Shown here piece by piece: positions 15,592 to 30,700 of a stretch of 64,000 nt of DNA (position 1 is its first letter; every line of letters starts with the position of its first letter). The position numbers and the translations under genes were made by a program. A model generated the notes under the pieces. The model was given only the letters and a program-made list of their open reading frames with translations, was not told the DNA's origin and did no database searches. The stretch is from positions 13,038,829-13,102,828 of the forward strand of contig OY987225.1 of the NCBI GenBank assembly GCA_963920705.1. The letters run 5' to 3'. This DNA is from Odiellus spinosus (lineage: Eukaryota > Arthropoda > Arachnida > Opiliones > Phalangiidae).

Positions 15592-18500
15592 CATGAACCA
15601 ATTGAATCGACTAAAGTCGAAGAGTTGTAATAAAACATTATCCATGGATTAGGTTTGTTCGTTTGTAGCCTAGATTAAAAATTAAAATATGGGGATTTTT
15701 TTTCCCTTTACATTCCTTGTATAAGCATTCATAAGCTAACATGAACGAATGAGGAGTTGTAATAAAACATTATCCTTGGATTAGGTTTGTTCGTTTGCAA
15801 CCTAGATTAAAAATTAAAATATGGGAATTTTTTATTCCCTTTAAATTCCTTGTATAAGCATTCATAAGCTAACATGAACGACTTGCCTCGACTAAAGTCG
15901 AGGAGTTGTAATAAAACATTATCCATGGAGTAGGTTTGTTCGTTTGCAACCTAGATTAAAAATTAAAATATGGGGATTTTTTATTCCCTTTAAATTCCTT
16001 GTATAAGCATTCATAAGCTAACATGAACGAATTGCCTCGACTAAAGTCGAGGAGTTGTAATAAAACATTATCCATGGATTAGGTTTGTTCGTTTGCAACC
16101 TAGATTAATAATTAAAATATGGGAATTTTTATTCCCTTTAAATTCCTTGTATAAGCATTCATAGGCTAACATGAACGAATTGTATCGACTAAAGTCGAGG
16201 AGTTGTAATAAAACAATATCCATGGATTAGGTTTGTTCGTTTGCAACCTAGATTAAAAATTAAAATATGGTTTTTTTTTATTCCCTTTAAATTCTTTGTA
16301 TAAGCATTCATAAGTTAACATGAACGAATTGCCTCGACTAAAGTCGAGGAGTTGTAATAAAACATTATCCATGGATTAGGTTTGTTCGTTTACAACCTAG
16401 ATTAAAAATTAAAATATGGGGATTTTTTATTCCCTTTAAATTCCTTGTATAAGCATTCATAAGCTAACATGAACGAATTGCCTCGACTAAAGTCGAGGAG
16501 TTGTAATAAAACATTTTCCATGTATTAGGTTTGTTCGTTTGTAACCTAGATTAAAAATTAAAATATGGGGATTTTTTATTCCCTTTAAATTCCTTGTTTA
16601 AGCATTCATAAGCTAACATGAACGAATGAGGAGTTGTAATAAAACATTATCCATGGATTAGGTTTGTTCGTTTGCAACCTAGATTAAAAATTAAAATATG
16701 GGGATTTTTTATTCCCTTTAAATTCCTTGTATAAGCATTCATAAGCTAACATGAACGAATTGCCTCGACTAAAGCCGAGGAGTTGTAATAAAACATTTTC
16801 CATGGATTAGGTTTGTTCGTTTGTAACCTAGATTAAAAATTAAAATATGGGGATTTTTTATTCCCTTTAAATTCCTTGTATAAGCATTCATAAGCTAACA
16901 TGAACGAATTGCCTCGACTAAAGTCGAGGAGTTGTAATAAAACATTATCCATTTATTAGGTTTGTTCGTTTGCAACCTAGATTAAAAATTAAAATATGGG
17001 GAATTTTTATTCCCTTTAAATTCCTTGTTTAAGCATTCATAAGCTAACATGAACGAATGAGGAGTTGTAATAAAACATTATCCATGGATTAGGTTTGTTC
17101 GTTTGCAACCTAGATTAAAAATTTAAATATGGGAATTTTTTATTCCCTTTAAATTCCTTGTATAAGCATTCATAAGCTAACATGAACCAATTGAATCGAC
17201 TAAAGTCGAAGAGTTGTAATAAAACATTATCCATGGATTAGGTTTGTTCGTTTGTAGCCTAGATTAAAAATTAAAATATGGGGATTTTTTTTCCCTTTAC
17301 ATTCCTTGTATAAGCATTCATAAGCTAACATGAACGAATGAGGAGTTGTAATAAAACATTATCCTTGGATTAGGTTTGTTCGTTTGCAACCTAGATTAAA
17401 AATTAAAATATGGGAATTTTTTATTCCCTTTAAATTCCTTGTATAAGCATTCATAAGCTAACATGAACGACTTGCCTCGACTAAAGTCGAGGAGTTGTAA
17501 TAAAACATTATCCATGGAGTAGGTTTGTTCGTTTGCAACCTAGATTAAAAATTAAAATATGGGGATTTTTTATTCCCTTTAAATTCCTTGTATAAGCATT
17601 CATAAGCTAACATGAACGAATTGCCTCGACTAAAGTCGAGGAGTTGTAATAAAACATTATCCATGGATTAGGTTTGTTCGTTTGCAACCTAGATTAATAA
17701 TTAAAATATGGGAATTTTTATTCCCTTTAAATTCCTTGTATAAGCATTCATAGGCTAACATGAACGAATTGTATCGACTAAAGTCGAGGAGTTGTAATAA
17801 AACAATATCCATGGATTAGGTTTGTTCGTTTGCAACCTAGATTAAAAATTAAAATATGGTTTTTTTTTATTCCCTTTAAATTCTTTGTATAAGCATTCAT
17901 AAGTTAACATGAACGAATTGCCTCGACTAAAGTCGAGGAGTTGTAATAAAACATTATCCATGGATTAGGTTTGTTCGTTTACAACCTAGATTAAAAATTA
18001 AAATATGGGGATTTTTTATTCCCTTTAAATTCCTTGTATAAGCATTCATAAGCTAACATGAACGAATTGCCTCGACTAAAGTCGAGGAGTTGTAATAAAA
18101 CATTTTCCATGTATTAGGTTTGTTCGTTTGTAACCTAGATTAAAAATTAAAATATGGGGATTTTTTATTCCCTTTAAATTCCTTGTTTAAGCATTCATAA
18201 GCTAACATGAACGAATGAGGAGTTGTAATAAAACATTATCCATGGATTAGGTTTGTTCGTTTGCAACCTAGATTAAAAATTAAAATATGGGGATTTTTTA
18301 TTCCCTTTAAATTCCTTGTATAAGCATTCATAAGCTAACATGAACGAATTGCCTCGACTAAAGCCGAGGAGTTGTAATAAAACATTTTCCATGGATTAGG
18401 TTTGTTCGTTTGTAACCTAGATTAAAAATTAAAATATGGGGATTTTTTATTCCCTTTAAATTCCTTGTATAAGCATTCATAAGCTAACATGAACGAATTG

Positions 18501-18770
18501 CCTCGACTAAAGTCGAGGAGTTGTAATAAAACATTATCCATTTATTAGGTTTGTTCGTTTGCAACCTAGATTAAAAATTAAAATATGGGGAATTTTTATT
18601 CCCTTTAAATTCCTTGTTTAAGCATTCATAAGCTAACATGAACGAATGAGGAGTTGTAATAAAACATTATCCATGGATTAGGTTTGTTCGTTTGCAACCT
18701 AGATTAAAAATTAAAATATGGGGATTTTTTATTCCCTTTAAATTCCTTGTATAAGCATTCATAAGCTAAC
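15592..18770 (+). repeat. Higher-order repeat of ~1589 bp, two tandem copies
   Basis: The rare variant CATGAACCAATTGAATCGAC occurs at 15592 and 17181, and the variant with GAATTGTATCGAC recurs at the same spacing of about 1589 bp (about 11 monomers). The order of variants between them matches. This points to unequal exchange with a multi-monomer unit rather than monomer-by-monomer spread. Confidence 0.75.
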
Positions 18771-21700
18771 ATGAACGAATTGCCTCGAATAAAGTCGAGG
18801 AGTTGTAATAAAACATTTTCCATGGATTAGGTTTGTTCGTTTGTAACCTAGATTAAAAATTAAAATATGGGGATTTTTTATTCCCTTTAAATTCCTTGTA
18901 TAAGCAGTCATAAGCTAACATGAACGAATTGCCTCGAATAAAGTCGAGGAGTTGTAATAAAACATTATCCATTTATTAGGTTTGTTCGTTTGCAACCTAG
19001 ATTAAAAATTAAAATATGGGGAATTTTTATTCCCTTTAAATTCCTTGTTTAAGTATTCATAAGCTAACATGAACGAATGAGGAGTTGTAATAAAACATTA
19101 TCCATGGATTAGGTTTGTTCGTTTGCAACCTAGATTAAAAATTAAAATATGGGGAATTTTTATTCCCTTTAAATTCCTTGTATAAGCATTCATAGGCTAA
19201 CATGAACGAATTGCCTCGACTAAAAGCGAGGAGTTGTAATAAAACATTATCCATGGATTAGGTTTGTTCGTTTGTAACCTAGATTAAAAATTAAAATATG
19301 GGGATTTTTTACTCCCTTTAAATTCCTTGTATAAGCATTCATAAGCTAACATGAACGACATGCCTCGACTAAAGTCGAGGAGTTGTAATAAAACATTATC
19401 CATGGAGTAGGTTTGTTCGTTTGCAACCTAGATTAAAAATTAAAATATGGGGATTTTTTATTCCCTTTAAATTCCTTGTATAAGCATTCATAAGCTAACA
19501 TGAACGAATTGCCTCGACTAAAGTCGAGGAGTTGTAATAAAACATTATCCATGGATTAGGTTTGTTCGTTTGCAACCTAGATTAAAAATTAAAATATGGG
19601 GATTTTTTATTCCCTTTAAATTCTTTATATAAGCATTCATAAGCTAACATGAACGAATGAGGAGTTGTAATAAAACATTATCCATGGATTAGGTTTGTTC
19701 GTTTGCAACCTAGATTAAAAATTAAAATATGGGGAATTTTTATTCCCTTTAAATTCCTTGTATAAGCATTCATAAGGTAACATGAACAAATTGCCTCGAC
19801 TAAAGTCGAGGAGTTGTAATAAAACATTATCCATGGATTAGGTATGTTCGTTTGCAACCTAGATTAAAAATTAAAGTATGGGGATTTTTTATTCCTTTTA
19901 AATTCCTTGTATAAGCATTCATAAGCTAACATGAACGAATTGCCTCGACTAAAGTCGAGGAGTTGTAATAAAACATTAACCATGGATTAGGTTTGTTCGT
20001 TTGCAACCTAGATTAAAAATTTAAATATGGGAATTTTTTATTCCCTTTAAATTCCTTGTATAAGCATTCATAAGCTAACATGAACCAATTGAATCGACTA
20101 AAGTCGAAGAGTTGTAATAAAACATTATCCATGGATTAGGTTTGTTCGTTTGTAGCCTAGATTAAAAATTAAAATATGGGGATTTTTTTTTCCCTTTAAA
20201 TTCCTTGTATAAGCATTCATAAGCTAACATGAACGAATGAGGAGTTGTAATAAAACATTATCCTTGGATTAGGTTTGTTCGTTTGCAACCTAGATTAAAA
20301 ATTAAAATATGGGAATTTTTTATTCCCTTTAAATTCCTTGTATAAGCATTCATAAGCTAACATGAACGACTTGCCTCGACTAAAGTCGAGGAGTTGTAAT
20401 AAAACATTATCCATGGAGTAGGTTTGTTCGTTTGCAACCTAGATTAAAAATTAAAATATGGGGATTTTTTATTCCCTTTAAATTCCTTGTATAAGCATTC
20501 ATAAGCTAACATGAACGAATTGCCTCGACTAAAGTCGAGGAGTTGTAATAAAACATTATCCATGGATTAGGTTTGTTCGTTTGCAACCTAGATTAATAAT
20601 TAAAATATGGGAATTTTTATTCCCTTTAAATTCCTTGTATAAGCATTCATAGGCTAACATGAACGAATTGCCTCGACTAAAGTCGAGGAGTTGTAATAAA
20701 ACAATATCCATGGATTAGGTTTGTTCGTTTGCAACCTAGATTAAAAATTAAAATATGGGGATTTTTTATTCCCTTTAAATTCCTTGTATAAGCATTCATA
20801 AGCTAACATGAACGAATTGCCTCGACTAAAGTCGAGGAGTTGTAATAAAACATTTTCCATGTATTAGGTTTGTTCGTTTGTAACCTAGATTAAAAATTAA
20901 AATATGGGGATTTTTTATTCCCTTTAAATTCCTTGTTTAAGCATTCATAAGCTAACATGAACGAATGAGGAGTTGTAATAAAACATTATCCATGGATTAG
21001 GTTTGTTCGTTTGCAACCTAGATTAAAAATTAAAATATGGGGATTTTTTATTCCCTTTAAATTCTTTGTATAAGCATTCATAAGCTAACATGAACGAATT
21101 GCCTCGACTAAAGCCGAGGAGTTGTAATAAAACATTTTCCATGGATTAGGTTTGTTCGTTTGTAACCTAGATTAAAAATTAAAATATGGGGATTTTTTAT
21201 TCCCTTTAAATTCCTTGTATAAGCATTCATAAGCTAACATGAACGAATTGCCTCGACTAAAGTCGAGGAGTTGTAATAAAACATTATCCATTTATTAGGT
21301 TTGTTCGTTTGCAACCTAGATTAAAAAATTAAAATATGGGGAATTTTTATTCCCTTTAAATTCCTTGTTTAAGCATTCATAAGCTAACATGAACGAATGA
21401 GGAGTTGTAATAAAACATTATCCATGGATTAGGTTTGTTCGTTTGCAACCTAGATTAAAAATTAAAATATGGGGATTTTTTATTCCCTTTAAATTCCTTG
21501 TATAAGCATTCATAAGCTAACATGAACGAATTGCCTCGAATAAAGTCGAGGAGTTGTAATAAAACATTTTCCATGGATTAGGTTTGTTCGTTTGTAACCT
21601 AGATTAAAAATTAAAATATGGGGATTTTTTATTCCCTTTAAATTCCTTGTATAAGCATTCATAAGCTAACATGAACGAATTGCCTCGAATAAAGTCGAGG

Positions 21701-24700
21701 AGTTGTAATAAAACATTATCCATTTATTAGGTTTGTTCGTTTGCAACCTAGATTAAAAATTAAAATATGGGGAATTTTTATTCCCTTTAAATTCCTTGTT
21801 TAAGCATTCATAAGCTAACATGAACGAATGAGGAGTTGTAATAAAACATTATCCATGGATTAGGTTTGTTCGTTTGCAACCTAGATTAAAAATTAAAATA
21901 TGGGGAATTTTTATTCCCTTTAAATTCCTTGTATAAGCATTCATAGGCTAACATGAACGAATTGCCTCGACTAAAAGCGAGGAGTTGTAATAAAACATTA
22001 TCCATGGATTAGGTTTGTTCGTTTGTAACCTAGATTAAAAATTAAAATATGGGGATTTTTTACTCCCTTTAAATTCCTTGTATAAGCATTCATAAGCTAA
22101 CATGAACGACTTGCCTCGACTAAAGTCGAGGAGTTGTAATAAAACATTATCCATGGAGTAGGTTTGTTCGTTTGCAACCTAGATTAAAAATTAAAATATG
22201 GGGATTTTTTATTCCCTTTAAATTCCTTGTATAAGCATTCATAAGCTAACATGAACGAATTGCCTCGACTAAAGTCGAGGAGTTGTAATAAAACATTATC
22301 CATGGATTAGGTTTGTTCGTTTGCAACCTAGATTAAAAATTAAAATATGGGGATTTTTTATTCCCTTTAAATTCTTTATATAAGCATTCATAAGCTAACA
22401 TGAACGAATGAGGAGTTGTAATAAAACATTATCCATGGATTAGGTTTGTTCGTTTGCAACCTAGATTAAAAATTAAAATATGGGGAATTTTTATTCCCTT
22501 TAAATTCCTTGTATAAGCATTCATAAGGTAACATGAACGAATTGCCTCGACTAAAGTCGAGGAGTTGTAATAAAACATTATCCATGGATTAGGTATGTTC
22601 GTTTGCAACCTAGATTAAAAATTAAAGTATGGGGATTTTTTATTCCTTTTAAATTCCTTGTATAAGCATTCATAAGCTAACATGAACGAATTGCCTCGAC
22701 TAAAGTCGAGGAGTTGTAATAAAACATTAACCATGGATTAGGTTTGTTCGTTTGCAACCTAGATTAATAATTAAAATACGGGAATTTTTATTCCCTTTAA
22801 ATTCCTTGTATAAGCATTCATAGGCTAACATGAACGAATTGCCTCGAATAAAGTCGAGCAGTAGTAATAAAACAATATCCATGGATTAGGTTTGTTCGTT
22901 TGCAACCTAGATTAAAAATTAAAATATGGGGATTTTTTATTCCCTTTAAATTCCTTGTATAAGCATTCATAAGCTAACATGAACGACTTGCCTCGACTAA
23001 AGTCGAGGAGTTGTAATAAAACATTATCCATGGAGTAGGTTTGTTCGTTTGCAACCTAGATTAAAAATTAAAATATGGGGATTTTTTATTCCCTTTAAAT
23101 TCCTTGTATAAGCATTCATAAGCTAACATGAACGAATTGCCTCGACTAAAGTCGAGGAGTTGTAATAAAACATTATCCATGGATTAGGTTTGTTCGTTTG
23201 CAACCTAGATTAAAAATTAAAATATGGGGATTTTTTATTCCCTTTAAATTCTTTATATAAGCATTCATAAGCTAACATGAACGAATGAGGAGTTGTAATA
23301 AAACATTATCCATGGATTAGGTTTGTTCGTTTGCAACCTAGATTAAAAATTAAAATATGGGGAATTTTTATTCCCTTTAAATTCCTTGTATAAGCATTCA
23401 TAAGGTAACATGAACGAATTGCCTCGACTAAAGTCGAGGAGTTGTAATAAAACATTATCCATGGATTAGGTATGTTCGTTTGCAACCTAGATTAAAAATT
23501 AAAGTATGGGGATTTTTTATTCCTTTTAAATTCCTTGTATAAGCATTCATAAGCTAACATGAACGAATTGCCTCGACTAAAGTCGAGGAGTTGTAATAAA
23601 ACATTAACCATGGATTAGGTTTGTTCGTTTGCAACCTAGATTAATAATTAAAATACGGGAATTTTTATTCCCTTTAAATTCCTTGTATAAGCATTCATAG
23701 GCTAACATGAACGAATTGCCTCGAATAAAGTCGAGCAGTAGTAATAAAACAATATCCATGGATTAGGTTTGTTCGTTTGCAACCTAGATTAAAAATTAAA
23801 ATATGGGGATTTTTTATTCCCTTTAAATTCCTTGTATAAGCATTCATAAGCTAACATGAACGAATTGCCTCGACTAAAGTCGAGGAGTTGTAATAAAACA
23901 TTATCCATGGATTAGGTTTGTTCGTTTACAATCTAGATTAAAAATTAAAATATGGGGATTTTTTATTCCCTTTAAATTCCTTGTATAAGCATTCATAAGC
24001 TAACATGAACGAATTGCCTCGACTAAAGTCGAGGAGTTGTAATAAAACATTATCCATGGATTAGGTTTGTTCGTTTACAACCTAGATTAAAAATTAAATT
24101 ATGGGGATTTTTTATTCCCTTTAAATTCCTTGTATAAGCATTCATAAGCTAACATGAACGAATTGCCTCGACTAAAGTCGAGGAGTTGTAATAAAACATT
24201 TTCCATGTATTAGGTTTGTTCGTTTGTAACCTAGATTAAAAATTAAAATATGGGGATTTTTTATTCCCTTTAAATTCCTTGTTTAAGCATTCATAAGCTA
24301 ACATGAACGAATGAGGAGTTGTAATAAAACATTATCCATGGATTAGGTTTGTTCGTTTGCAACCTAGATTAAAAATTAAAATATGGGGATTTTTTATTCC
24401 CTTTAAATTCCTTGTATAAGCATTCATAAGCTAACATGAACGAATTGCCTCGACTAAAGCCGAGGAGTTGTAATAAAACATTTTCCATGGATTAGGTTTG
24501 TTCGTTTGTAACCTAGATTAAAAATTAAAATATGGGGATTTTTTATTCCCTTTAAATTCCTTGTATAAGCATTCATAAGCTAACATGAACGAATTGCCTC
24601 GACTAAAGTCGAGGAGTTGTAATAAAACATTATCCATTTATTAGGTTTGTTCGTTTGCAACCTAGATTAAAAATTAAAATATGGGGAATTTTTATTCCCT

Positions 24701-27700
24701 TTAAATTCCTTGTTTAAGCATTCATAAGCTAACATGAACGAATGAGGAGTTATAATAAAACATTATCCATGGATTAGGTTTGTTCGTTTGCAACCTAGAT
24801 TAAAAATTAAAATATGGGGATTTTTTATTCCCTTTAAATTCCTTGTATAAGCATTCATAAGCTAACATGAACGAATTGCCTCGACTAAAGTCGAGGAGTT
24901 GTAATAAAACATTATCCTTGGATTAGGTTTGTTCGTTTGCAACCTAGATTAAAAATTAAAATATGGTTTTTTTTTATTCCCTTTAAATTCCTTGTATAAG
25001 CATTCATAGGCTAACATGAACGAATTGCCTCGAATAAAGTCGAGCAGTAGTAATAAAACAATATCCATGGATTAGGTTTGTTCGTTTGCAACCTAGATTA
25101 AAAATTAAAATATGGGGATTTTTTATTCCCTTTAAATTCCTTGTATAAGCATTCATAGGCTAACATGAACGAATTGCCTCGACTAAAGTCGAGGAGTTGT
25201 AATAAAACAATATCCATGGATTAGGTTTGTTCGTTTGCAACCTAGATTAAAAATTAAAATATGGTTTTTTTTTATTCCCTTTAAATTCCTTGTATAAGCA
25301 TTCATAAGTTAACATGAACGAATTGCCTCGACTAAAGTCGAGGAGTTGTAATAAAACATTATCCATGGATTAGGTTTGTTCGTTTACAACCTAGATTAAA
25401 AATTAAAATATGGGGATTTTTTATTCCCTTTAAATTCCTTGTATAATCATTCATAAGCTAACATGAACGAATTGCCTCGACTAAAGTCGAGGAGTTGTAA
25501 TAAAACATTTTCCATGTATTAGGTTTGTTCGTTTGTAACCTAGATTAAAAATTAAAATATGGGGATTTTTTATTCCCTTTAAATTCCTTGTTTAAGCATT
25601 CATAAGCTAACATGAACGAATGAGGAGTTGTAATAAAACATTATCCATGGATTAGGTTTGTTCGTTTGCAACCTAGATTAAAAATTAAAATATGGGGATT
25701 TTTTATTCCCTTTAAATTCCTTGTATAAGCATTCATAAGCTAACATGAACGAATTGCCTCGACTAAAGTCGAGGAGTTGTAATAAAACATTATCCATTTA
25801 TTAGGTTTGTTCGTTTGTAACCTAGATTAAAAATTAAAATATGGGGAATTTTTATTCCCTTTAAATTCCTTGTTTAAGCATTCATTAGCTAACATGAACG
25901 AATGAGGAGTTATAATAAAACATTATCCATGGATTAGGTTTGTTCGTTTGCAACCTAGATTAAAAATTAAAATATGGGGATTTTTTATTCCCTTTAAATT
26001 CCTTGTATAATTATTCATAAGCTAACATGAACGAATTGCCTCGACTAAAGTCGAGGAGTTGTAATAAAACATTATCCTTGGATTAGGTTTGTTCGTTTGC
26101 AACCTAGATTAAAAATTAAAATATGGTTTTTTTTTATTCCCTTTAAATTCCTTGTATAAGCATTCATAGGCTAACATGAACGAATTGCCTCGAATAAAGT
26201 CGAGCAGTAGTAATAAAACAATATCCATGGATTAGGTTTGTTCGTTTGCAACCTAGATTAAAAATTAAAATATGGGGATTTTTTATTCCCTTTAAATTCC
26301 TTGTATAAGCATTCATAGGCTAACATGAACGAATTGCCTCGACTAAAGTCGAGGAGTTGTAATAAAACAATATCCATGGATTAGGTTTGTTCGTTTGCAA
26401 CCTAGATTAAAAATTAAAATATGGGTTTTTTTTATTCCCTTTAAATTCCTTGTATAAGCATTCATAAGTTAACATGAACGAATTGCCTCGACTAAAGTCG
26501 AGGAGTTGTAATAAAACATTATCCATGGATTAGGTTTGTTCGTTTACAACCTAGATTAAAAATTAAAATATGGGGATTTTTTATTCCCTTTAAATTCCTT
26601 GTATAATCATTCATAAGCTAACATGAACGAATTGCCTCGACTAAAGTCGAGGAGTTGTAATAAAACATTATCCATGGATTAGGTTTGTTCGTTTACAACC
26701 TAGATTAAAAATTAAAATATGGGGATTTTTTATTCCCTTTAAATTCCTTGTATAAGCATTCATAAGCTAACATGAACGAATTGCCTCGACTAAAGTCGAG
26801 GAGTTGTAATAAAACATTTTCCATGTATTAGGTTTGTTCGTTTGTAACCTAGATTAAAAATTAAAATATGGGGATTTTTTATTCCCTTTAAATTCCTTGT
26901 TTAAGCATTCATAAGCTAACATGAACGAATGAGGAGTTGTAATAAAACATTATCCATGGATTAGGTTTGTTCGTTTGCAACCTAGATTAAAAATTAAAAT
27001 ATGGGGATTTTTTATTCCCTTTAAATTCCTTGTATAAGCATTCATAAGCTAACATGAACGAATTGCCTCGACTAAAGCCGAGGAGTTGTAATAAAACATT
27101 TTCCATGGATTAGGTTTGTTCGTTTGTAACCTAGATTAAAAATTAAAATATGGGGATTTTTTATTCCCTTTAAATTCCTTGTATAAGCATTCATAAGCTA
27201 ACATGAACGAATTGCCTCGAATAAAGTCGAGGAGTTGTAATAAAACATTATCCATTTATTAGGTTTGTTCGTTTGCAACCTAGATTAAAAATTAAAATAT
27301 GGGGAATTTTTATTCCCTTTAAATTCCTTGTTTAAGCATTCATAAGCTAACATGAACGAATGAGGAGTTGTAATAAAACATTATCCATGGATTAGGTTTG
27401 TTCGTTTGCAACCTAGATTAAAAATTAAAATATGGGGAATTTTTATTCCCTTTAAATTCCTTGTATAAGCATTCATAGGCTAACATGAACGAATTGCCTC
27501 GACTAAAAGCGAGGAGTTGTAATAAAACATTATCCATGGATTAGGTTTGTTCGTTTGTAACCTAGATTAAAAATTAAAATATGGGGATTTTTTACTCCCT
27601 TTAAATTCCTTGTATAAGCATTCATAAGCTAACATGAACGACTTGCCTCGACTAAAGTCGAGGAGTTGTAATAAAACATTATCCATGGAGTAGGTTTGTT

Positions 27701-30700
27701 CGTTTGCAACCTAGATTAAAAATTAAAATATGGGGATTTTTTATTCCCTTTAAATTCCTTGTATAAGCATTCATAAGCTAACATGAACGAATTGCCTCGA
27801 CTAAAGTCGAGGAGTTGTAATAAAACATTATCCATGGATTAGGTTTGTTCGTTTGCAACCTAGATTAAAAATTAAAATATGGGGATTTTTTATTCCCTTT
27901 AAATTCTTTATATAAGCATTCATAAGCTAACATGAACGAATGAGGAGTTGTAATAAAACATTATCCATGGATTAGGTTTGTTCGTTTGCAACCTAGATTA
28001 AAAATTAAAATATGGGGAATTTTTATTCCCTTTAAATTCCTTGTATAAGCATTCATAAGGTAACATGAACGAATTGCCTCGACTAAAGTCGAGGAGTTGT
28101 AATAAAACATTATCCATGGATTAGGTATGTTCGTTTGCAACCTAGATTAAAAATTAAAGTATGGGGATTTTTTATTCCTTTTAAATTCCTTGTATAAGCA
28201 TTCATAAGCTAACATGAACGAATTGCCTCGACTAAAGTCGAGGAGTTGTAATAAAACATTAACCATGGATTAGGTTTGTTCGTTTGCAACCTAGATTAAT
28301 AATTAAAATACGGGAATTTTTATTCCCTTTAAATTCCTTGTATAAGCATTCATAGGCTAACATGAACGAATTGCCTCGAATAAAGTCGAGCAGTAGTAAT
28401 AAAACAATATCCATGGATTAGGTTTGTTCGTTTGCAACCTAGATTAAAAATTAAAATATGGGGATTTTTTATTCCCTTTAAATTCCTTGTATAAGCATTC
28501 ATAAGCTAACATGAACGAATTGCCTCGACTAAAGTCGAGGAGTTGTAATAAAACATTATCCATGGATTAGGTTTGTTCGTTTACAATCTAGATTAAAAAT
28601 TAAAATATGGGGATTTTTTATTCCCTTTAAATTCCTTGTATAAGCATTCATAAGCTAACATGAACGAATTGCCTCGACTAAAGTCGAGGAGTTGTAATAA
28701 AACATTATCCATGGATTAGGTTTGTTCGTTTACAACCTAGATTAAAAATTAAATTATGGGGATTTTTTATTCCCTTTAAATTCCTTGTATAAGCATTCAT
28801 AAGCTAACATGAACGAATTGCCTCGACTAAAGTCGAGGAGTTGTAATAAAACATTATCCTTGGATTAGGTTTGTTCGTTTGCAACCTAGATTAAAAATTA
28901 AAATATGGTTTTTTTTTATTCCCTTTAAATTCCTTGTATAAGCATTCATAAGCTAACATGAACGAATTGCCTCGACTAAAGTCGAGGAGTTGTAATAAAA
29001 CATTATCCATGGATTAGGTTTGTTCGTTTACAACCTAGATTAAAAATTAAAATATGGGGATTTTTTATTCCCTTTAAATTCCTTGTATAAGCATTCATAA
29101 GCTAACATGAACGAATTGCCTCGACTAAAGTCGAGGAGTTGTAATAAAACATTTTCCATGGAATAGGTTTGTTCGTTTGTAACCTAGATTAAAAATTAAA
29201 ATATGGGGATTTTTTATTCCCTTTAAATTCCTTGTATAAGCATTCATAAGCTAACATGAACGAATGGCTTCGACTAAAGTCGAGGAGTTGTAATATAACA
29301 TTATCCATTTATTAGGTTTGTTCGTTTGCAACCTAGATTAAAAATTAAAATATGGGGAATTTTTATTCCCTTTAAATTCCTTGTTTAAGCATTCATAAGC
29401 TAACATGAACGAATGAGGAGTTGTAATAAAACATTATCCATGGATTAGGTTTGTTCGTTTGCAACCTAGATTAAAAATTAAAATATGGGGATTTTTTATT
29501 CCCTTTAAATTCCTTGTATAAGCATTCATAAGCTAACATGAACGAATTGCCTCGAATAAAGTCGAGGAGTTGTAATAAAACATTTTCCATTTATTAGGTT
29601 TGTTCGTTTGCAACCTAGATTAAAAATTAAAATATGGGGAATTTTTATTCCCTTTAAATTCCTTGTATAAGCATTCATAAGGTAACATGAACGAATTGCC
29701 TCGACTAAAGTCGAGGAGTTGTAATAAAACATTTTCCATGGATTAGGTTTGTTCCTTTTTGTAACCTAGATTAAAAATTAAAATATGGGGATTTTTTATT
29801 CCCTTTAAATTCCTTGTATAAGCATTCATAAGCTAACATGAACGAATTCCCTCGACTAAAGTCGAGGAATTGTAATAAAACAATAACCATGGATTAGGTT
29901 TGTTCGTTTGCAACCTAGATTAAAAATTAAAATATGGGGATTTTTTACTCCCTTTAAATTCCTTGTATAAGCATTCATAAGCTAACATGAACGAATTGCC
30001 TCGACTAAAGTCGAGGAGTTGTAATAAAACATTATCCATGGATTAGGTTTGTTCGTTTGCAACCTAGATTAAAAATTAAAATATGGGGATTTTTTATTCC
30101 CTTTAAATTCCTTGTATAAGCATTCATAAGCTAACATGAACGAAGTGCCTCGACTAAAGTCGAGGAGTTGTAATAAAACATTATCCATGGATTAGGTTTG
30201 TTCGTTTGCAACCTAGATAAAAACTAAAATATGGGGATTTTTTATTCCCTTTAAATTCCTTGTAAAAGCATTCATAAGCTAACATGAACGAATGAGGAGT
30301 TGTAATAAAACATTATCCTTGGATTAGGTTTGTTCGTTTGCAACCTAGATTAAAAATTAAAATATGGTTTTTTTTATTCCCTTTAAATTCCTTGTATAAG
30401 CATTCATAAGCTAACATGAACGAATTGCCTCGACTAAAGTCGAGGAGTTGTAATAAAACATTATCCATGGATTAGGTTTGTTCGTTTACAACCTAGATTA
30501 AAAATTAAAATATGGGGATTTTTTATTCCCTTTAAATTCCTTGTATAAGCATTCATAAGCTAACATGAACGAATTGCCTCGACTAAAGTCGAGGAGTTGT
30601 AATAAAACATTAACCATGGATTAGGTTTGTTCGTTTGCAACCTAGATTAATTATTAAAATACGGGAATTTTTATTCCCTTTAAATTCCTTGTATAAGCAT